Source: Cedecea davisae DSM 4568
GTDB lineage: Bacteria; Pseudomonadota; Gammaproteobacteria; Enterobacterales; Enterobacteriaceae
Length of the DNA stretch: 64,000 nucleotides
Reading direction: 5' to 3'
Assembly (NCBI RefSeq): GCF_000412335.2
Contig: NZ_KE161030.1
Coordinates: 4,287,890 to 4,351,889 of the forward strand
How positions within the stretch are numbered: position 1 is the first letter of the stretch; each line of letters starts with the position of its first letter. The position numbers and the translations under genes were made by a program. Under the pieces are notes generated by a model. That model was not told the DNA's origin and searched no databases. It saw only the letters and a list, made by a program, of their open reading frames with translations. Positions 1 through 9,660 of the stretch are shown here, piece by piece.

Positions 1-68
1 GCGTCAATCATGAATGAAAATATAATCACGAAATATGCATAAAAAACCAAATACAGGCAAGCAGGAAT

Positions 69-632
69 TTACCCGTTGAGGAAATTTGCCAGCAGCGCAT
101 GCCCCTGTTCGCTGAGAATACTTTCCGGGTGGAACTGCACGCCCTCCAGCGCCAGAGAGCGATGACGGATCCCCATAATTTCCTGCTTATCCGTCCACGC
201 GGTAATCTCAAAGCAGTCGGGCAGGGTTTCGGGGGCAATCAGCAGCGAGTGGTAGCGGGTCACGGTCAGGGGATTGTTCAGCCCGCGAAATACGCCGCTG
301 CCGCTATGAGTAATCGCCGAGGTTTTACCGTGCATCACCTGTTCTGCGCGAACGATAGTCGCCCCAAAGGCCTGGGCAATAGCCTGATGGCCCAGGCAAA
401 CCCCCAGGATGGGCAGCTTCCCGGCGAAATGGTTGATCGCCGCCAGCGAAATACCGGCTTCATTTGGCGTGCAGGGGCCGGGGGAGATGACCAGCTTTTC
501 CGGGGCCAGTTGCTCGATGTCCGCCAGGCTTATTTCGTCGTTACGCTTAACCACCACTTCCGCACCCAGCTCGCAAAAATACTGGTACAGGTTCCAGGTG
601 AAGGAATCATAGTTGTCGATAAGCAGTAACAT
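69..632 (-). CDS. pabA: Aminodeoxychorismate synthase, glutamine amidotransferase subunit
   Basis: PabA hydrolyses glutamine and passes ammonia to PabB, which converts chorismate to 4-amino-4-deoxychorismate for cytosolic p-aminobenzoate and folate synthesis. The 187-residue protein is a complete class I glutamine amidotransferase. The nucleophile Cys79 sits in the GVCLGHQA motif, and His168 and Glu170 in FHPES complete the triad. An oxyanion-loop motif SPGPCTP lies at about residues 50-56. Length and sequence match E. coli PabA; a TrpG-type anthranilate subunit is less likely given the neighbouring ppiA. In E. coli fic and yhfG lie between pabA and ppiA; here only about 120 bases separate the two genes. 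Confidence 0.96.
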   Translation of the reverse strand: MLLLIDNYDSFTWNLYQYFCELGAEVVVKRNDEISLADIEQLAPEKLVISPGPCTPNEAGISLAAINHFAGKLPILGVCLGHQAIAQAFGATIVRAEQVMHGKTSAITHSGSGVFRGLNNPLTVTRYHSLLIAPETLPDCFEITAWTDKQEIMGIRHRSLALEGVQFHPESILSEQGHALLANFLNG

Positions 633-750
633 GGCGGCTCCGGTGCAAAAAAATAACCGCGCTATTCTAGACGCTTTCCGGCACGAAGCTCACAAAAATC
701 TCGGATGCGAAAACGAAGGGTGGCGCGGGTTGAAAGCCCGCGCCGGATTC

Positions 751-1488
<738 letters not shown>

Positions 1489-1603
1489 TCAGTTTATTTC
1501 TGTAATAAATTCATAATTCATTTAAATAGATCACGCAAATGACTAAAATCTGCCCGTCCGCCGCGCTGTCAATGCGCTTTACACTTCCTTGCACAGGCTC
1601 GTT

Positions 1604-2788
1604 ATGACTAACAGCAACCGAACCAAGCTTTTATGGATTAGCTTCTTCTCCTACGCCCTGACCGGTGCGTTGGTAATTGTCACCGGCATGGTGATGGGGA
1701 ATATCGCAGAGTACTTCAATCTGCCAGTATCCAGCATGAGTAACACCTTCACCTTTTTGAACGCCGGGATCCTTATCTCCATCTTCCTGAACGCCTGGCT
1801 GATGGAAATCGTTCCGCTGAAAACCCAGCTGCGCTTCGGCTTCCTGCTGATGGTGCTGGCGGTTGCAGGTCTGATCTTTGGTCATAACCTCGCTATCTTC
1901 TCGGCCTCTATGTTCGTTCTGGGCCTGGTAAGCGGGATTACCATGTCCATCGGTACGTTCCTGATAACCCACATGTATGAAGGACGCCAGCGCGGTTCAC
2001 GCCTGCTGTTTACCGACTCCTTCTTCAGCATGGCCGGGATGATCTTCCCGATGGTTGCCGCTATCCTGCTGGCCCGCAGCATTAACTGGTACTGGGTCTA
2101 CGTCTGCATCGGCCTGGTGTACGTTGCCATCTTCCTGCTGACCCTGGGCTGCGAATTCCCGGCGCTCGGCAAACATGCAAAACAGGAAAACACCCAGGTT
2201 ACCAAAGAGAAGTGGGGCATCGGCGTGCTGTTCCTGTCCATCGCCGCACTCTGCTACATCCTGGGCCAGCTGGGCTTTATCTCCTGGGTACCGGAATACG
2301 CCAAAGGCCTGGGCATGAGCATCAACGACGCCGGTAAACTGGTAAGCGACTTCTGGATGTCTTACATGTTCGGCATGTGGGCCTTCAGCTTCATCCTGCG
2401 CTTCTTCGACTTGCAGCGCATCCTGACGGTTCTGGCGGGTGCGGCTACCGTGCTGATGTACCTGTTCAACCACGGTGACCCGGCTCATCTGGCCTGGTTT
2501 ATTCTGGCGCTTGGCTTCTTCTCCAGCGCGATTTATACCACCATCATTACCCTAGGCTCACAGCAGACCAAAGTTTCTTCGCCGAAACTGGTTAACTTTG
2601 TGCTGACCTGCGGCACCGTGGGCACCATGCTGACCTTTATCGTCACTGGCCCAATCGTTGCCCACAGCGGCCCTCTGGCCGCTCTGCATACCGCTAACGG
2701 TCTGTACGCTGTTGTCTTCGTCATGTGTCTGGTGCTTGGTTTCGTGACCAAACACCGTCGCCATGGCGCTGAGGCTGCCGCGCACTAA
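1604..2788 (+). CDS. tsgA: MFS transporter TsgA
   Basis: TsgA is an inner-membrane member of the major facilitator superfamily; its substrate is not known to me. The 394-residue protein has about twelve hydrophobic segments, and its N-terminus (MTNSNRTKL...[16 protein letters not shown]) is nearly the E. coli TsgA sequence. ATG 1604 was chosen over a TTG at 1589 because it reproduces the family N-terminus. The gene is divergent from ppiA and convergent with codA, with a palindromic repeat just beyond its stop. The name comes from a tellurite/selenite-linked phenotype reported in Salmonella. Confidence 0.93.
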   Translation: MTNSNRTKLLWISFFSYALTGALVIVTGMVMGNIAEYFNLPVSSMSNTFTFLNAGILISIFLNAWLMEIVPLKTQLRFGFLLMVLAVAGLIFGHNLAIFSASMFVLGLVSGITMSIGTFLITHMYEGRQRGSRLLFTDSFFSMAGMIFPMVAAILLARSINWYWVYVCIGLVYVAIFLLTLGCEFPALGKHAKQENTQVTKEKWGIGVLFLSIAALCYILGQLGFISWVPEYAKGLGMSINDAGKLVSDFWMSYMFGMWAFSFILRFFDLQRILTVLAGAATVLMYLFNHGDPAHLAWFILALGFFSSAIYTTIITLGSQQTKVSSPKLVNFVLTCGTVGTMLTFIVTGPIVAHSGPLAALHTANGLYAVVFVMCLVLGFVTKHRRHGAEAAAH

Positions 2789-2801
2789 TCGTCTTGCTGT
2801 T

Positions 2802-2827
2802 CCCCCTCTCCCTTAGCGGGGAGAGGG
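2802..2827. repeat. CCCTCTCCC/GGGAGAGGG palindromic repeat (terminator-like)
   Basis: CCCTCTCCC at 2804-2812 pairs with GGGAGAGGG at 2819-2827 around a short loop. The hairpin sits between convergent tsgA and codA and could stop both transcripts, though no clear T-run follows. The same palindrome core recurs between nirD and nirC, between nfuA and malQ, and in a weaker form after malT. The codA stop codon lies in the loop, so the right arm is translated. Confidence 0.75.
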
Positions 2828-4111
2828 TCCTGCAAACCGAATTTCTTCTGCTTTATCACCCAGCATTATCTTCGTTTGAGCAGGCTGCGTAGTCGCAATG
2901 ACCCGCCCGGCACGAATCGACCAGCGCACCGGCACCTGACGGCGCACCGCATCAAACCCGTTTTCAGCAGGCAGGATCACCAGATTCGCCGTGTTGCCCT
3001 CAGTAATACCGTAGTCCTCCACGCCAAAGGTTCGGGCGCTGTTATCGGTAATCAGCTTTAGTCCCTCATCAATCTGTCGGTAACCCATCAGCTGGCAAAC
3101 GTGCAGCCCCATATGAAGAACCTGCAACATATTGGCGGTTCCCAGCGGATACCACGGGTCGAAGACATCGTCATGACCAAAGCATACGTTGATGCCCGCG
3201 CCCAGCATCTCCTTCACCCGCGTTACGCCCCGGCGTTTAGGGTAGTCATCAAAGCGCCCCTGCAAATGAATGTTGACCAGCGGGTTAGCGACAAAGTTAA
3301 TCCCGGAAAGCTTCAGCAGGCGGAACAATCGTGAAGTATAGGCCCCGTTGTAGGAGTGCATTGCCGTGGTGTGGCTGGCGGTGACACGCGCACCAATGCC
3401 GTCACGATGGGCAAGAGCGGCGACCGTTTCTACAAAGCGCGACTGTTCGTCATCAATTTCATCGCAGTGAATATCCAGCCGACGATTGTATTTTTGCGCC
3501 AGGGCAAAGGCTTTATGCAGCGACTCAACGCCATATTCGCGGGTAAACTCGAAATGCGGGATAGCGCCCACAACGTCGGCACCAAGTTGCAGCGCTTCTT
3601 CCAGCAGAGCTTCACCGTTCGGATAAGAGAGAATGCCCTCCTGCGGGAACGCCACCAGCTGCAGCTCTACCCACGGGGCAACTTCCTGCTTCACTTCAAG
3701 CATCGCCTTCAATGCGGTCAGCGTCGGGTCAGAAACGTCCACATGGGTACGCACATACTGGATGCCGTTGGCAATCTGCCACTTCAGCGTTTGCCACGCC
3801 CGGTTTTTTACATCCTCATGGCTAAGCAGAGCCTTGCGCTCCGCCCAGCGCTCGATACCTTCGAATAAAGTGCCGGACTGGTTCCAGCTCGGCTGCCCGG
3901 CAGTTTGTGTGGTATCGAGGTGAATATGCGGCTCGACGAAAGGGGCAATGGCTAACCCGCCGTTACCGTCCAGAACCTGCCCGCCTTCTGGCAGGGCATC
4001 GCCCATCGGCGTGATGCCCCGAAATTTTCCGTCGGCAATCGACAACTGCCACAATCCTTCTCGCCCGGCCAGCCGCACATTCTGAATCACCTGTAGCGCC
4101 ATCGTCTCCAT
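2813..4111 (-). CDS. codA: Cytosine deaminase
   Basis: CodA deaminates cytosine to uracil and ammonia in the cytosol for pyrimidine salvage. Sequence and length (432 residues against 427) match E. coli CodA. The amidohydrolase metal site is intact: His62 and His64 (PHIHLDTT), His215 (DIHCDEID, with Glu218), His247 (SHTTAMH) and Asp314 (GHDDV). ATG 4111 has GAGG at good spacing; an ATG three codons further in is also possible. The last codons (GPSPR) and the TAA come from a palindromic intergenic repeat, so the C-terminus differs from E. coli. No codB permease lies beside it; in E. coli codBA is elsewhere on the chromosome. Confidence 0.95.
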   Translation of the reverse strand: METMALQVIQNVRLAGREGLWQLSIADGKFRGITPMGDALPEGGQVLDGNGGLAIAPFVEPHIHLDTTQTAGQPSWNQSGTLFEGIERWAERKALLSHEDVKNRAWQTLKWQIANGIQYVRTHVDVSDPTLTALKAMLEVKQEVAPWVELQLVAFPQEGILSYPNGEALLEEALQLGADVVGAIPHFEFTREYGVESLHKAFALAQKYNRRLDIHCDEIDDEQSRFVETVAALAHRDGIGARVTASHTTAMHSYNGAYTSRLFRLLKLSGINFVANPLVNIHLQGRFDDYPKRRGVTRVKEMLGAGINVCFGHDDVFDPWYPLGTANMLQVLHMGLHVCQLMGYRQIDEGLKLITDNSARTFGVEDYGITEGNTANLVILPAENGFDAVRRQVPVRWSIRAGRVIATTQPAQTKIMLGDKAEEIRFAGPSPR

Positions 4112-4237
4112 AAGTCCTCTCTTCTTCGTGTCGCAGTTTGCTTCATAGCATACACCGCTTAACGGCGGCATCTTGCTTTATCTGGCGAAAAACCAGCCAA
4201 TTCCATAACTTACAAAACCCCATCAAAATCAACCATA

Positions 4238-4253
4238 TACCTATTAAGGGGTA
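4238..4253. promoter_or_regulatory. NarL/NarP site, nirB promoter
   Basis: TACCTAT-TA-AGGGGTA is a full 7-2-7 inverted repeat matching the NarL/NarP heptamer consensus. Its centre is 28 bases upstream of the FNR site centre, which gives -69.5 when the FNR site is set at -41.5. This is the E. coli nirB promoter architecture, where nitrate or nitrite signals raise expression. Confidence 0.85.
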
Positions 4254-4266
4254 TATAAAGGCGTAT

Positions 4267-4280
4267 TTGATTTGCATCAA
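4267..4280. promoter_or_regulatory. FNR site, nirB promoter
   Basis: TTGAT-TTGC-ATCAA is a perfect FNR dyad. A TAAGGT -10-like hexamer at 4302-4307 puts the expected transcription start near 4315, about 24 bases before the nirB ATG. FNR centred at -41.5 is the class II arrangement known for the E. coli nir operon, so anaerobic induction is expected. Confidence 0.9.
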
Positions 4281-4338
4281 TAATCACCGTAGCTGAATCG
4301 TTAAGGTAGGCGGTAATAAAAAAGAAATTGAGGCAATT

Positions 4339-6888
4339 ATGAGCAAAGTCAGAATCGCAGTTATCGGTAACGGCATGGTTGGCCATCGCTTTATCGAAGA
4401 CTTACTTGATAAAGCCCAGCCCGACCAGTTCGATATCACCGTATTTTGTGAAGAGCCACGCAAAGCCTATGACCGCGTGCATCTCTCGTCTTATTTCTCC
4501 CATCATACTGCTGAAGAACTCTCGCTGGTCCGCGACGGCTATTACGAAAAACACGGCGTGAAAGTGCTGGTTGGCGAACGCGCCATTACCATCAACCGCC
4601 AGGAAAAGGTTATCCACTCCAATACCGGCCGCACGGTGTATTACGACAAGCTGGTCATGGCGACCGGCTCCTATCCGTGGATCCCGCCGATTAAAGGTTC
4701 TGAAACCCAGGACTGTTTCGTTTACCGCACCATCGAAGATCTTAACGCTATCGAGTCCTGCGCACGCCGCAGCAAACGCGGCGCGGTAGTCGGCGGCGGC
4801 CTGCTGGGCCTGGAAGCCGCAGGCGCGCTGAAAAACCTCGGCGTGGAAACCCACGTTATCGAATTTGCCCCAATGCTGATGGCCGAACAGCTTGACCGCA
4901 TGGGCGGCGAGCAGCTGCGCAGCAAAATCGAACGTATGGGCGTTCGCGTACATACCGGCAAAAACACCCAGGAAATCGTGCAGCAGGGTAACGAAGCGCG
5001 TAAAACCATGCGCTTTGCCGACGGCAGCGATCTTGAAGTCGACTTTATCGTGTTCTCTACCGGCATTCGTCCTCAGGACAAGCTCGCGACCCAGTGCGGG
5101 CTTGAAACCGCCCAGCGCGGCGGTATCGTGATTAACGACAGCTGCCAGACCTCGGACCCGGATATTTACGCCATCGGCGAGTGCGCCAGCTGGCAAAACC
5201 GCGTTTTCGGTCTCGTCGCCCCCGGCTACAAAATGGCGCAGGTCACCGCGGACCATCTGCTCGGCACCGCAAATGCCTTCGAAGGCGCGGATATGAGCGC
5301 CAAGCTGAAGCTGCTCGGCGTTGACGTCGGCGGCATTGGCGACGCGCACGGCCGCACGCCAAACGCACGCAGCTATGTCTATCTGGACGAAAGCAAAGAA
5401 ATCTACAAACGCCTGATCGTAAGCGAAGACAACAAAACCCTGCTCGGCGCGGTGCTGGTTGGCGATACCAGCGACTACGGCAACCTGCTGCAACTGGTGC
5501 TAAACGCCATTGAGCTGCCGGAAAATCCGGACTCGCTGATCCTCCCGGCCCACGCCAGCGGCGGCAAGCCTTCTATCGGCGTCGACAAACTGCCGGAAAG
5601 CGCGCAAATCTGCTCATGTTTTGACGTCACCAAAGGCGACCTGATCAAAGCTATCAATAAAGGCTGCCATACCGTTGCGGCGCTGAAAGCGGAAACCAAA
5701 GCCGGTACGGGCTGCGGCGGCTGTATTCCGCTGGTCACTCAGGTGCTGAACGCCGAGCTTGCTAAAGCCGGGATCGAAGTTAACAACAACCTTTGCGAAC
5801 ACTTTGCTTTCTCACGCCAGGAGCTGTATCACCTGATCCGCGTTGAAGGCATCAAATCCTTCGACCAGTTGCTTGAGAAGTACGGCAAGGGCTACGGGTG
5901 TGAAGTTTGCAAACCAACCGTTGGCTCGCTGCTGGCTTCCTGCTGGAATGAGTATGTGCTGGAGCCGGAGCTGACCCCGCTACAGGACACCAACGACAAC
6001 TTCCTCGGCAACATTCAGAAAGACGGCACCTACTCGGTCATCCCGCGCTCCGCAGGCGGCGAAATTACCCCTGAAGGGCTGATGGAAGTGGGCCGTATCG
6101 CCCGCGAATATAACCTCTACACCAAAATAACCGGCTCTCAGCGCATCGGCCTGTTCGGCGCGCAAAAAGACGATCTGCCGGAAATCTGGCGTCAGCTGAT
6201 TGAGGCTGGCTTTGAAACCGGCCACGCCTACGCAAAAGCGCTACGCATGGCGAAAACCTGCGTGGGCAGCACCTGGTGCCGCTATGGCGTGGGTGATAGC
6301 GTGGGCTTCGGCGTCGAGCTGGAAAACCGCTACAAAGGCATCCGCACGCCGCACAAAATGAAGTTTGGCGTTTCCGGCTGTACCCGCGAATGTGCGGAAG
6401 CCCAGGGCAAAGACGTCGGTATTATCGCCACCGAGAAAGGCTGGAACCTGTATGTTTGCGGTAACGGCGGCATGAAACCACGCCATGCGGACCTGCTGGC
6501 GGCCGACCTCGACCGCGAAACCATCATCAAGTATCTCGACCGCTTTATGATGTTCTACATCCGCACCGCGGACAAACTCACCCGTACCTCCGTCTGGCTG
6601 GAAAACCTTGAAGGCGGCATCGACTACCTGCGCAGCGTTATCATCGACGACAAGCTTGGCCTCAATGAGCATCTGGAAGCCGAACTGGCCCGGCTGCGTG
6701 AGAAAGTCATTTGCGAGTGGACCGAAACGGTCAATACGCCGCAGGCGCAGGTCCGCTTCAAGCACTTTATCAACAGCCCGCTGCGTGACCCGAATGTGCA
6801 GGTGGTGAGCGAGCGCGAACAACATCGTCCGGCTACGCCATACGAGCGTATCCCGGTCACTCTGGTAGAAGTGGAGGAACACGCATGA
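4339..6888 (+). CDS. nirB: NADH-dependent nitrite reductase, large subunit
   Basis: NirB reduces nitrite to ammonium with NADH in the cytoplasm. The 849-residue protein begins with FAD/NADH Rossmann modules (VIGNGMVGHRF near residue 10, AVVGGGLLGLEAAG near 150). A BFD-type [2Fe-2S] cluster region follows near 430-480 (ICSCFDVTKGD, GTGCGGCIP). The sirohaem/[4Fe-4S] domain near 640-690 has CVGSTWC and CTREC, the CX5C and CX3C ligands. All cluster cysteines seen in E. coli NirB are present. Its last bases overlap the nirD start (ATGA), so the two are translationally coupled. Expression should follow the FNR and NarL sites upstream. Confidence 0.98.
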   Translation: MSKVRIAVIGNGMVGHRFIEDLLDKAQPDQFDITVFCEEPRKAYDRVHLSSYFSHHTAEELSLVRDGYYEKHGVKVLVGERAITINRQEKVIHSNTGRTVYYDKLVMATGSYPWIPPIKGSETQDCFVYRTIEDLNAIESCARRSKRGAVVGGGLLGLEAAGALKNLGVETHVIEFAPMLMAEQLDRMGGEQLRSKIERMGVRVHTGKNTQEIVQQGNEARKTMRFADGSDLEVDFIVFSTGIRPQDKLATQCGLETAQRGGIVINDSCQTSDPDIYAIGECASWQNRVFGLVAPGYKMAQVTADHLLGTANAFEGADMSAKLKLLGVDVGGIGDAHGRTPNARSYVYLDESKEIYKRLIVSEDNKTLLGAVLVGDTSDYGNLLQLVLNAIELPENPDSLILPAHASGGKPSIGVDKLPESAQICSCFDVTKGDLIKAINKGCHTVAALKAETKAGTGCGGCIPLVTQVLNAELAKAGIEVNNNLCEHFAFSRQELYHLIRVEGIKSFDQLLEKYGKGYGCEVCKPTVGSLLASCWNEYVLEPELTPLQDTNDNFLGNIQKDGTYSVIPRSAGGEITPEGLMEVGRIAREYNLYTKITGSQRIGLFGAQKDDLPEIWRQLIEAGFETGHAYAKALRMAKTCVGSTWCRYGVGDSVGFGVELENRYKGIRTPHKMKFGVSGCTRECAEAQGKDVGIIATEKGWNLYVCGNGGMKPRHADLLAADLDRETIIKYLDRFMMFYIRTADKLTRTSVWLENLEGGIDYLRSVIIDDKLGLNEHLEAELARLREKVICEWTETVNTPQAQVRFKHFINSPLRDPNVQVVSEREQHRPATPYERIPVTLVEVEEHA

Positions 6889-7211
6889 GCCAGTGGACAA
6901 CCGTTTGTCAGCTAAACGACATCCTGCCCGCGACCGGCGTTTGCGCCCTGGTGGGCAATGCTCAGGTTGCGATTTTCCGCCCGCGCAAAGATGAGCAGGT
7001 GTACGCCATCAGCAATATCGACCCGTTCTTTGAAGCAAGCGTGCTTTCACGCGGGCTGATTGCCGAACACCAGGACGAGCTGTGGGTTGCCAGCCCGCTG
7101 AAAAAACAACACTTTCGCCTGCGCGACGGGCTTTGCCTGGAAGATGAAAGCCGCTCCGTACCGCACTATGAAGCCCGCGTGCAGGACGGATTGGTGCAGG
7201 TAAAAGCGTAA
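6885..7211 (+). CDS. nirD: Nitrite reductase, small subunit
   Basis: NirD is the small subunit of the cytoplasmic NADH-nitrite reductase. The 108-residue protein has the Rieske-like fold pattern of the family but lacks the Cys-X-His and Cys-X2-His cluster ligands, as in E. coli NirD, so it is not itself an iron-sulfur protein. It overlaps nirB by four bases and is separated from nirC by about 225 bases of palindromic repeats. Confidence 0.96.
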   Translation: MSQWTTVCQLNDILPATGVCALVGNAQVAIFRPRKDEQVYAISNIDPFFEASVLSRGLIAEHQDELWVASPLKKQHFRLRDGLCLEDESRSVPHYEARVQDGLVQVKA

Positions 7212-7223
7212 TTCTTAAAACAA

Positions 7224-7390
7224 CCCTCACCCTGCCCTCTCCCTGAGGGAGAGGGTATCGTCGGTATTCTCCCCTCGAACTGAGGGAGAGTGCCGAAAGT
7301 ATTCCTCCCTCGGGAGAGAGGGAACCGATCGAGCAAAAATAGCGACGACGGTTTCCCCCTCTCCCTTTGGGAGAGGGTTGGGGTGAGGGC
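7224..7390. repeat. Mosaic of palindromic repeats between nirD and nirC
   Basis: At least four hairpins lie in tandem. CCCTCTCCC/GGGAGAGGG occurs at 7235-7255 (loop TGA) and again at 7357-7377 (loop TTT). Two less perfect stems lie at about 7261-7296 and 7302-7323. The block is bounded by CCCTCACCC on the left and GGGTGAGGG on the right, so the whole is roughly an inverted repeat. This is the layout of a bacterial interspersed mosaic element. In an operon mRNA it would fold stably and could protect upstream nirBD RNA or lower nirC/cysG output. Confidence 0.8.
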
Positions 7391-7437
7391 AATTCATTTT
7401 TACTTTTTCTTTTTTAACTTCATTTGGGATAACAAAA

Positions 7438-8244
7438 ATGTTCACCGATACCATCAATAAGTGTGCGGCGAATGCCGCGCGTATTAACCGGCTCTCGCAG
7501 AGCAATCCTCTCGGTTTCTGGGTCAGTTCCGCCATGGCGGGGGCCTATGTCGGCCTCGGCATCATCCTGATATTTACCCTCGGTAACTTGCTCGACCCTT
7601 CCGTGCGGCCGCTGGTCATGGGTGCCACCTTCGGTATAGCCCTTACGCTGGTAATTATCGCCGGTTCAGAGCTGTTTACCGGCCACACCATGTTCCTGAC
7701 CTTCGGCGTAAAAGCGGGCACTATTTCGCACGGGCGCATGTGGGCAATTCTGCCGCAGACCTGGCTTGGTAACCTGCTGGGTTCCGTTTTCGTTGCCCTG
7801 CTCTACAACTGGGGCGGCGGAAGCCTGCTGCCGGTTGATACCAGCCTCATTCATAGCGCGGCGCTGGCAAAAACCACCGCCCCGGCGATGGTGTTGTTCT
7901 TCAAAGGCGCGCTGTGTAACTGGCTGGTTTGCCTGGCTATCTGGATGGCAGTCCGTACCGAAGGCGCGGCGAAGTTTATCGCCATCTGGTGGTGCCTGCT
8001 GGCGTTTATCGCCTCCGGCTACGAGCACTCCATCGCCAATATGACGCTGTTTGCTCTCTCCTGGTTTGGCAACCATAGCGAGGCTTATACCCTGTCCGGT
8101 ATCGGCCACAACCTGCTGTGGGTCACGCTGGGGAATACCCTTTCCGGCATAGTATTCATGGGTCTGGGTTATTGGTATGCTACGCCGAAAGCCGAGCGCC
8201 CGCAGCCTGAGCGCGTAAGCGCGCCGGAAACCGCCCGTAATTAA
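7438..8244 (+). CDS. nirC: Nitrite channel NirC
   Basis: NirC moves nitrite across the inner membrane and supplies NirBD. It belongs to the formate/nitrite transporter family of pentameric channels. The 268-residue protein, the E. coli length, has six hydrophobic spans and the family pattern around SELFTGHTMFL (near residue 80) and SGYEHSIANM (near residue 198). It lies in the nir operon, seven bases from the ribosome site of cysG. Confidence 0.96.
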   Translation: MFTDTINKCAANAARINRLSQSNPLGFWVSSAMAGAYVGLGIILIFTLGNLLDPSVRPLVMGATFGIALTLVIIAGSELFTGHTMFLTFGVKAGTISHGRMWAILPQTWLGNLLGSVFVALLYNWGGGSLLPVDTSLIHSAALAKTTAPAMVLFFKGALCNWLVCLAIWMAVRTEGAAKFIAIWWCLLAFIASGYEHSIANMTLFALSWFGNHSEAYTLSGIGHNLLWVTLGNTLSGIVFMGLGYWYATPKAERPQPERVSAPETARN

Positions 8245-8257
8245 TTGAGGATTGACC

Positions 8258-9631
8258 GTGGATCACCTGCCGATATTTTGTCAGTTACGTGGCCGTGCCT
8301 GCCTGCTGGTAGGCGGTGGCGACGTTGCTGAACGCAAAGCGCGTTTATTGCTGGAGGCAGGTGCGCGCATCACCGTTAACGCCCTTGAGTTCAGCCCACA
8401 GTTTAAAGCGTGGGCCGAACAGGACATGCTGACTCTGGCCGAAGGCGCATTCTCACCCACTCTGCTGGACGAGAGCTGGCTGGCCATCGCCGCCACCGAT
8501 GACGATGCTGTAAACCAGCAGGTTAGCGACGCCGCAGAGGCTCGCCGAATCTTCTGCAACGTTGTCGATGCTCCAAAGCAGGCAAGCTTCATTATGCCTT
8601 CGATAATCGACCGTTCTCCGCTGATGGTCGCCGTCTCTTCCGGCGGCACCTCTCCGGTGCTGGCCCGACTGCTGCGTGAAAAGCTGGAAGCCACCCTGCC
8701 GCTGCATCTCGGCAAAATTGCCGCTTATGCGGGAACCCTGCGCGGGCGCGTAAAGCAAACCTTCGCCTCTATGGGCGAGCGCCGTCGCTTCTGGGAAAAG
8801 TTCTTCACCAACGACAGGCTGGCACAGTATCTGGCCAATGAAGACCAGCTTGCCGTTGAGAAAGAGACGGAAACGCTGTTTTCTACCCCGCTCGATCACC
8901 GCGGCGAAGTCGTGCTTGTCGGTGCCGGGCCTGGCGATGCGGGTTTACTGACTCTGAAAGGTTTGCAGCAGATCCAGCAGGCCGACGTAGTGGTTTACGA
9001 CCGCCTGGTATCTGACGACATTATGAATCTGGTGCGCCGCGATGCAGATCGCGTATTCGTCGGTAAACGAGCGGGCTACCACTGCGTACCGCAGGAAGAG
9101 ATTAACCAAATCCTGCTGCGCGAAGCGCAAAAAGGCAAACGTGTTGTGCGCCTGAAAGGCGGCGATCCGTTTATCTTCGGGCGCGGCGGCGAAGAGCTGG
9201 AAACCCTGTGCAACGGAGGGATCCCGTTCTCCGTGGTGCCGGGAATTACCGCAGCCTCGGGCTGCTCCGCTTACTCGGGCATCCCGCTGACCCACCGCGA
9301 CTATGCGCAAAGCGTGCGCCTGGTCACCGGCCATTTAAAAACCGGCGGCGAACTGGACTGGGCCAACCTGGCTGCGGAAAAACAGACGCTGGTGTTCTAT
9401 ATGGGCCTCAATCAGGCCGCGACCATTCAGCAGCAGCTGATTGCTCATGGTATGGAAGAGAATATGCCGGTGGCGCTGGTAGAAAACGGCACTGCGGTAA
9501 ATCAGCGTGTGGTAAGCGGCAGTCTGAACCAGCTCGGCGAGCTGGCGACCCAGGTTGGCAGCCCGGCGCTGATTATCGTCGGGCGCGTGGTTGCCCTGCG
9601 AGATAAGCTCAACTGGTTCTCAAATCACTAA
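8258..9631 (+). CDS. cysG: Sirohaem synthase (methyltransferase, dehydrogenase, ferrochelatase)
   Basis: CysG makes sirohaem, the prosthetic group of NirB and of sulfite reductase. Residues 1 to about 205 form the NAD-dependent precorrin-2 dehydrogenase/ferrochelatase module ([12 protein letters not shown]). Residues from about 215 form the uroporphyrinogen III C-methyltransferase module ([36 protein letters not shown]). The start is GTG 8258, giving the 457 residues of E. coli CysG with GAGG seven bases upstream; an in-frame TTG at 8252 adds two residues. It closes the nir operon, so the cofactor is made together with its enzyme. Confidence 0.97.
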   Translation: MDHLPIFCQLRGRACLLVGGGDVAERKARLLLEAGARITVNALEFSPQFKAWAEQDMLTLAEGAFSPTLLDESWLAIAATDDDAVNQQVSDAAEARRIFCNVVDAPKQASFIMPSIIDRSPLMVAVSSGGTSPVLARLLREKLEATLPLHLGKIAAYAGTLRGRVKQTFASMGERRRFWEKFFTNDRLAQYLANEDQLAVEKETETLFSTPLDHRGEVVLVGAGPGDAGLLTLKGLQQIQQADVVVYDRLVSDDIMNLVRRDADRVFVGKRAGYHCVPQEEINQILLREAQKGKRVVRLKGGDPFIFGRGGEELETLCNGGIPFSVVPGITAASGCSAYSGIPLTHRDYAQSVRLVTGHLKTGGELDWANLAAEKQTLVFYMGLNQAATIQQQLIAHGMEENMPVALVENGTAVNQRVVSGSLNQLGELATQVGSPALIIVGRVVALRDKLNWFSNH

Positions 9632-9635
9632 TGGA

Positions 9636-9660
9636 AAGGGAGGCTCTGGCCTCCCTTTTT
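9636..9660 (+). terminator. Rho-independent terminator of nirBDC-cysG
   Basis: A nine-base stem AAGGGAGGC/GCCTCCCTT with a four-base loop is followed by a T-run. It ends where the convergent yhfS stop codon begins, so the two operons are tightly packed. Confidence 0.9.

Noticed and set aside
1..68. A gene running off the left end of the window
   Set aside because: The AT-rich 68 bases after the pabA stop show no frame or motif that can be supported.
4402..5493. A 363-codon open frame on the minus strand inside nirB
   Set aside because: It lies wholly opposite a highly conserved gene, has no ribosome site or family match and results from GC-biased third positions.
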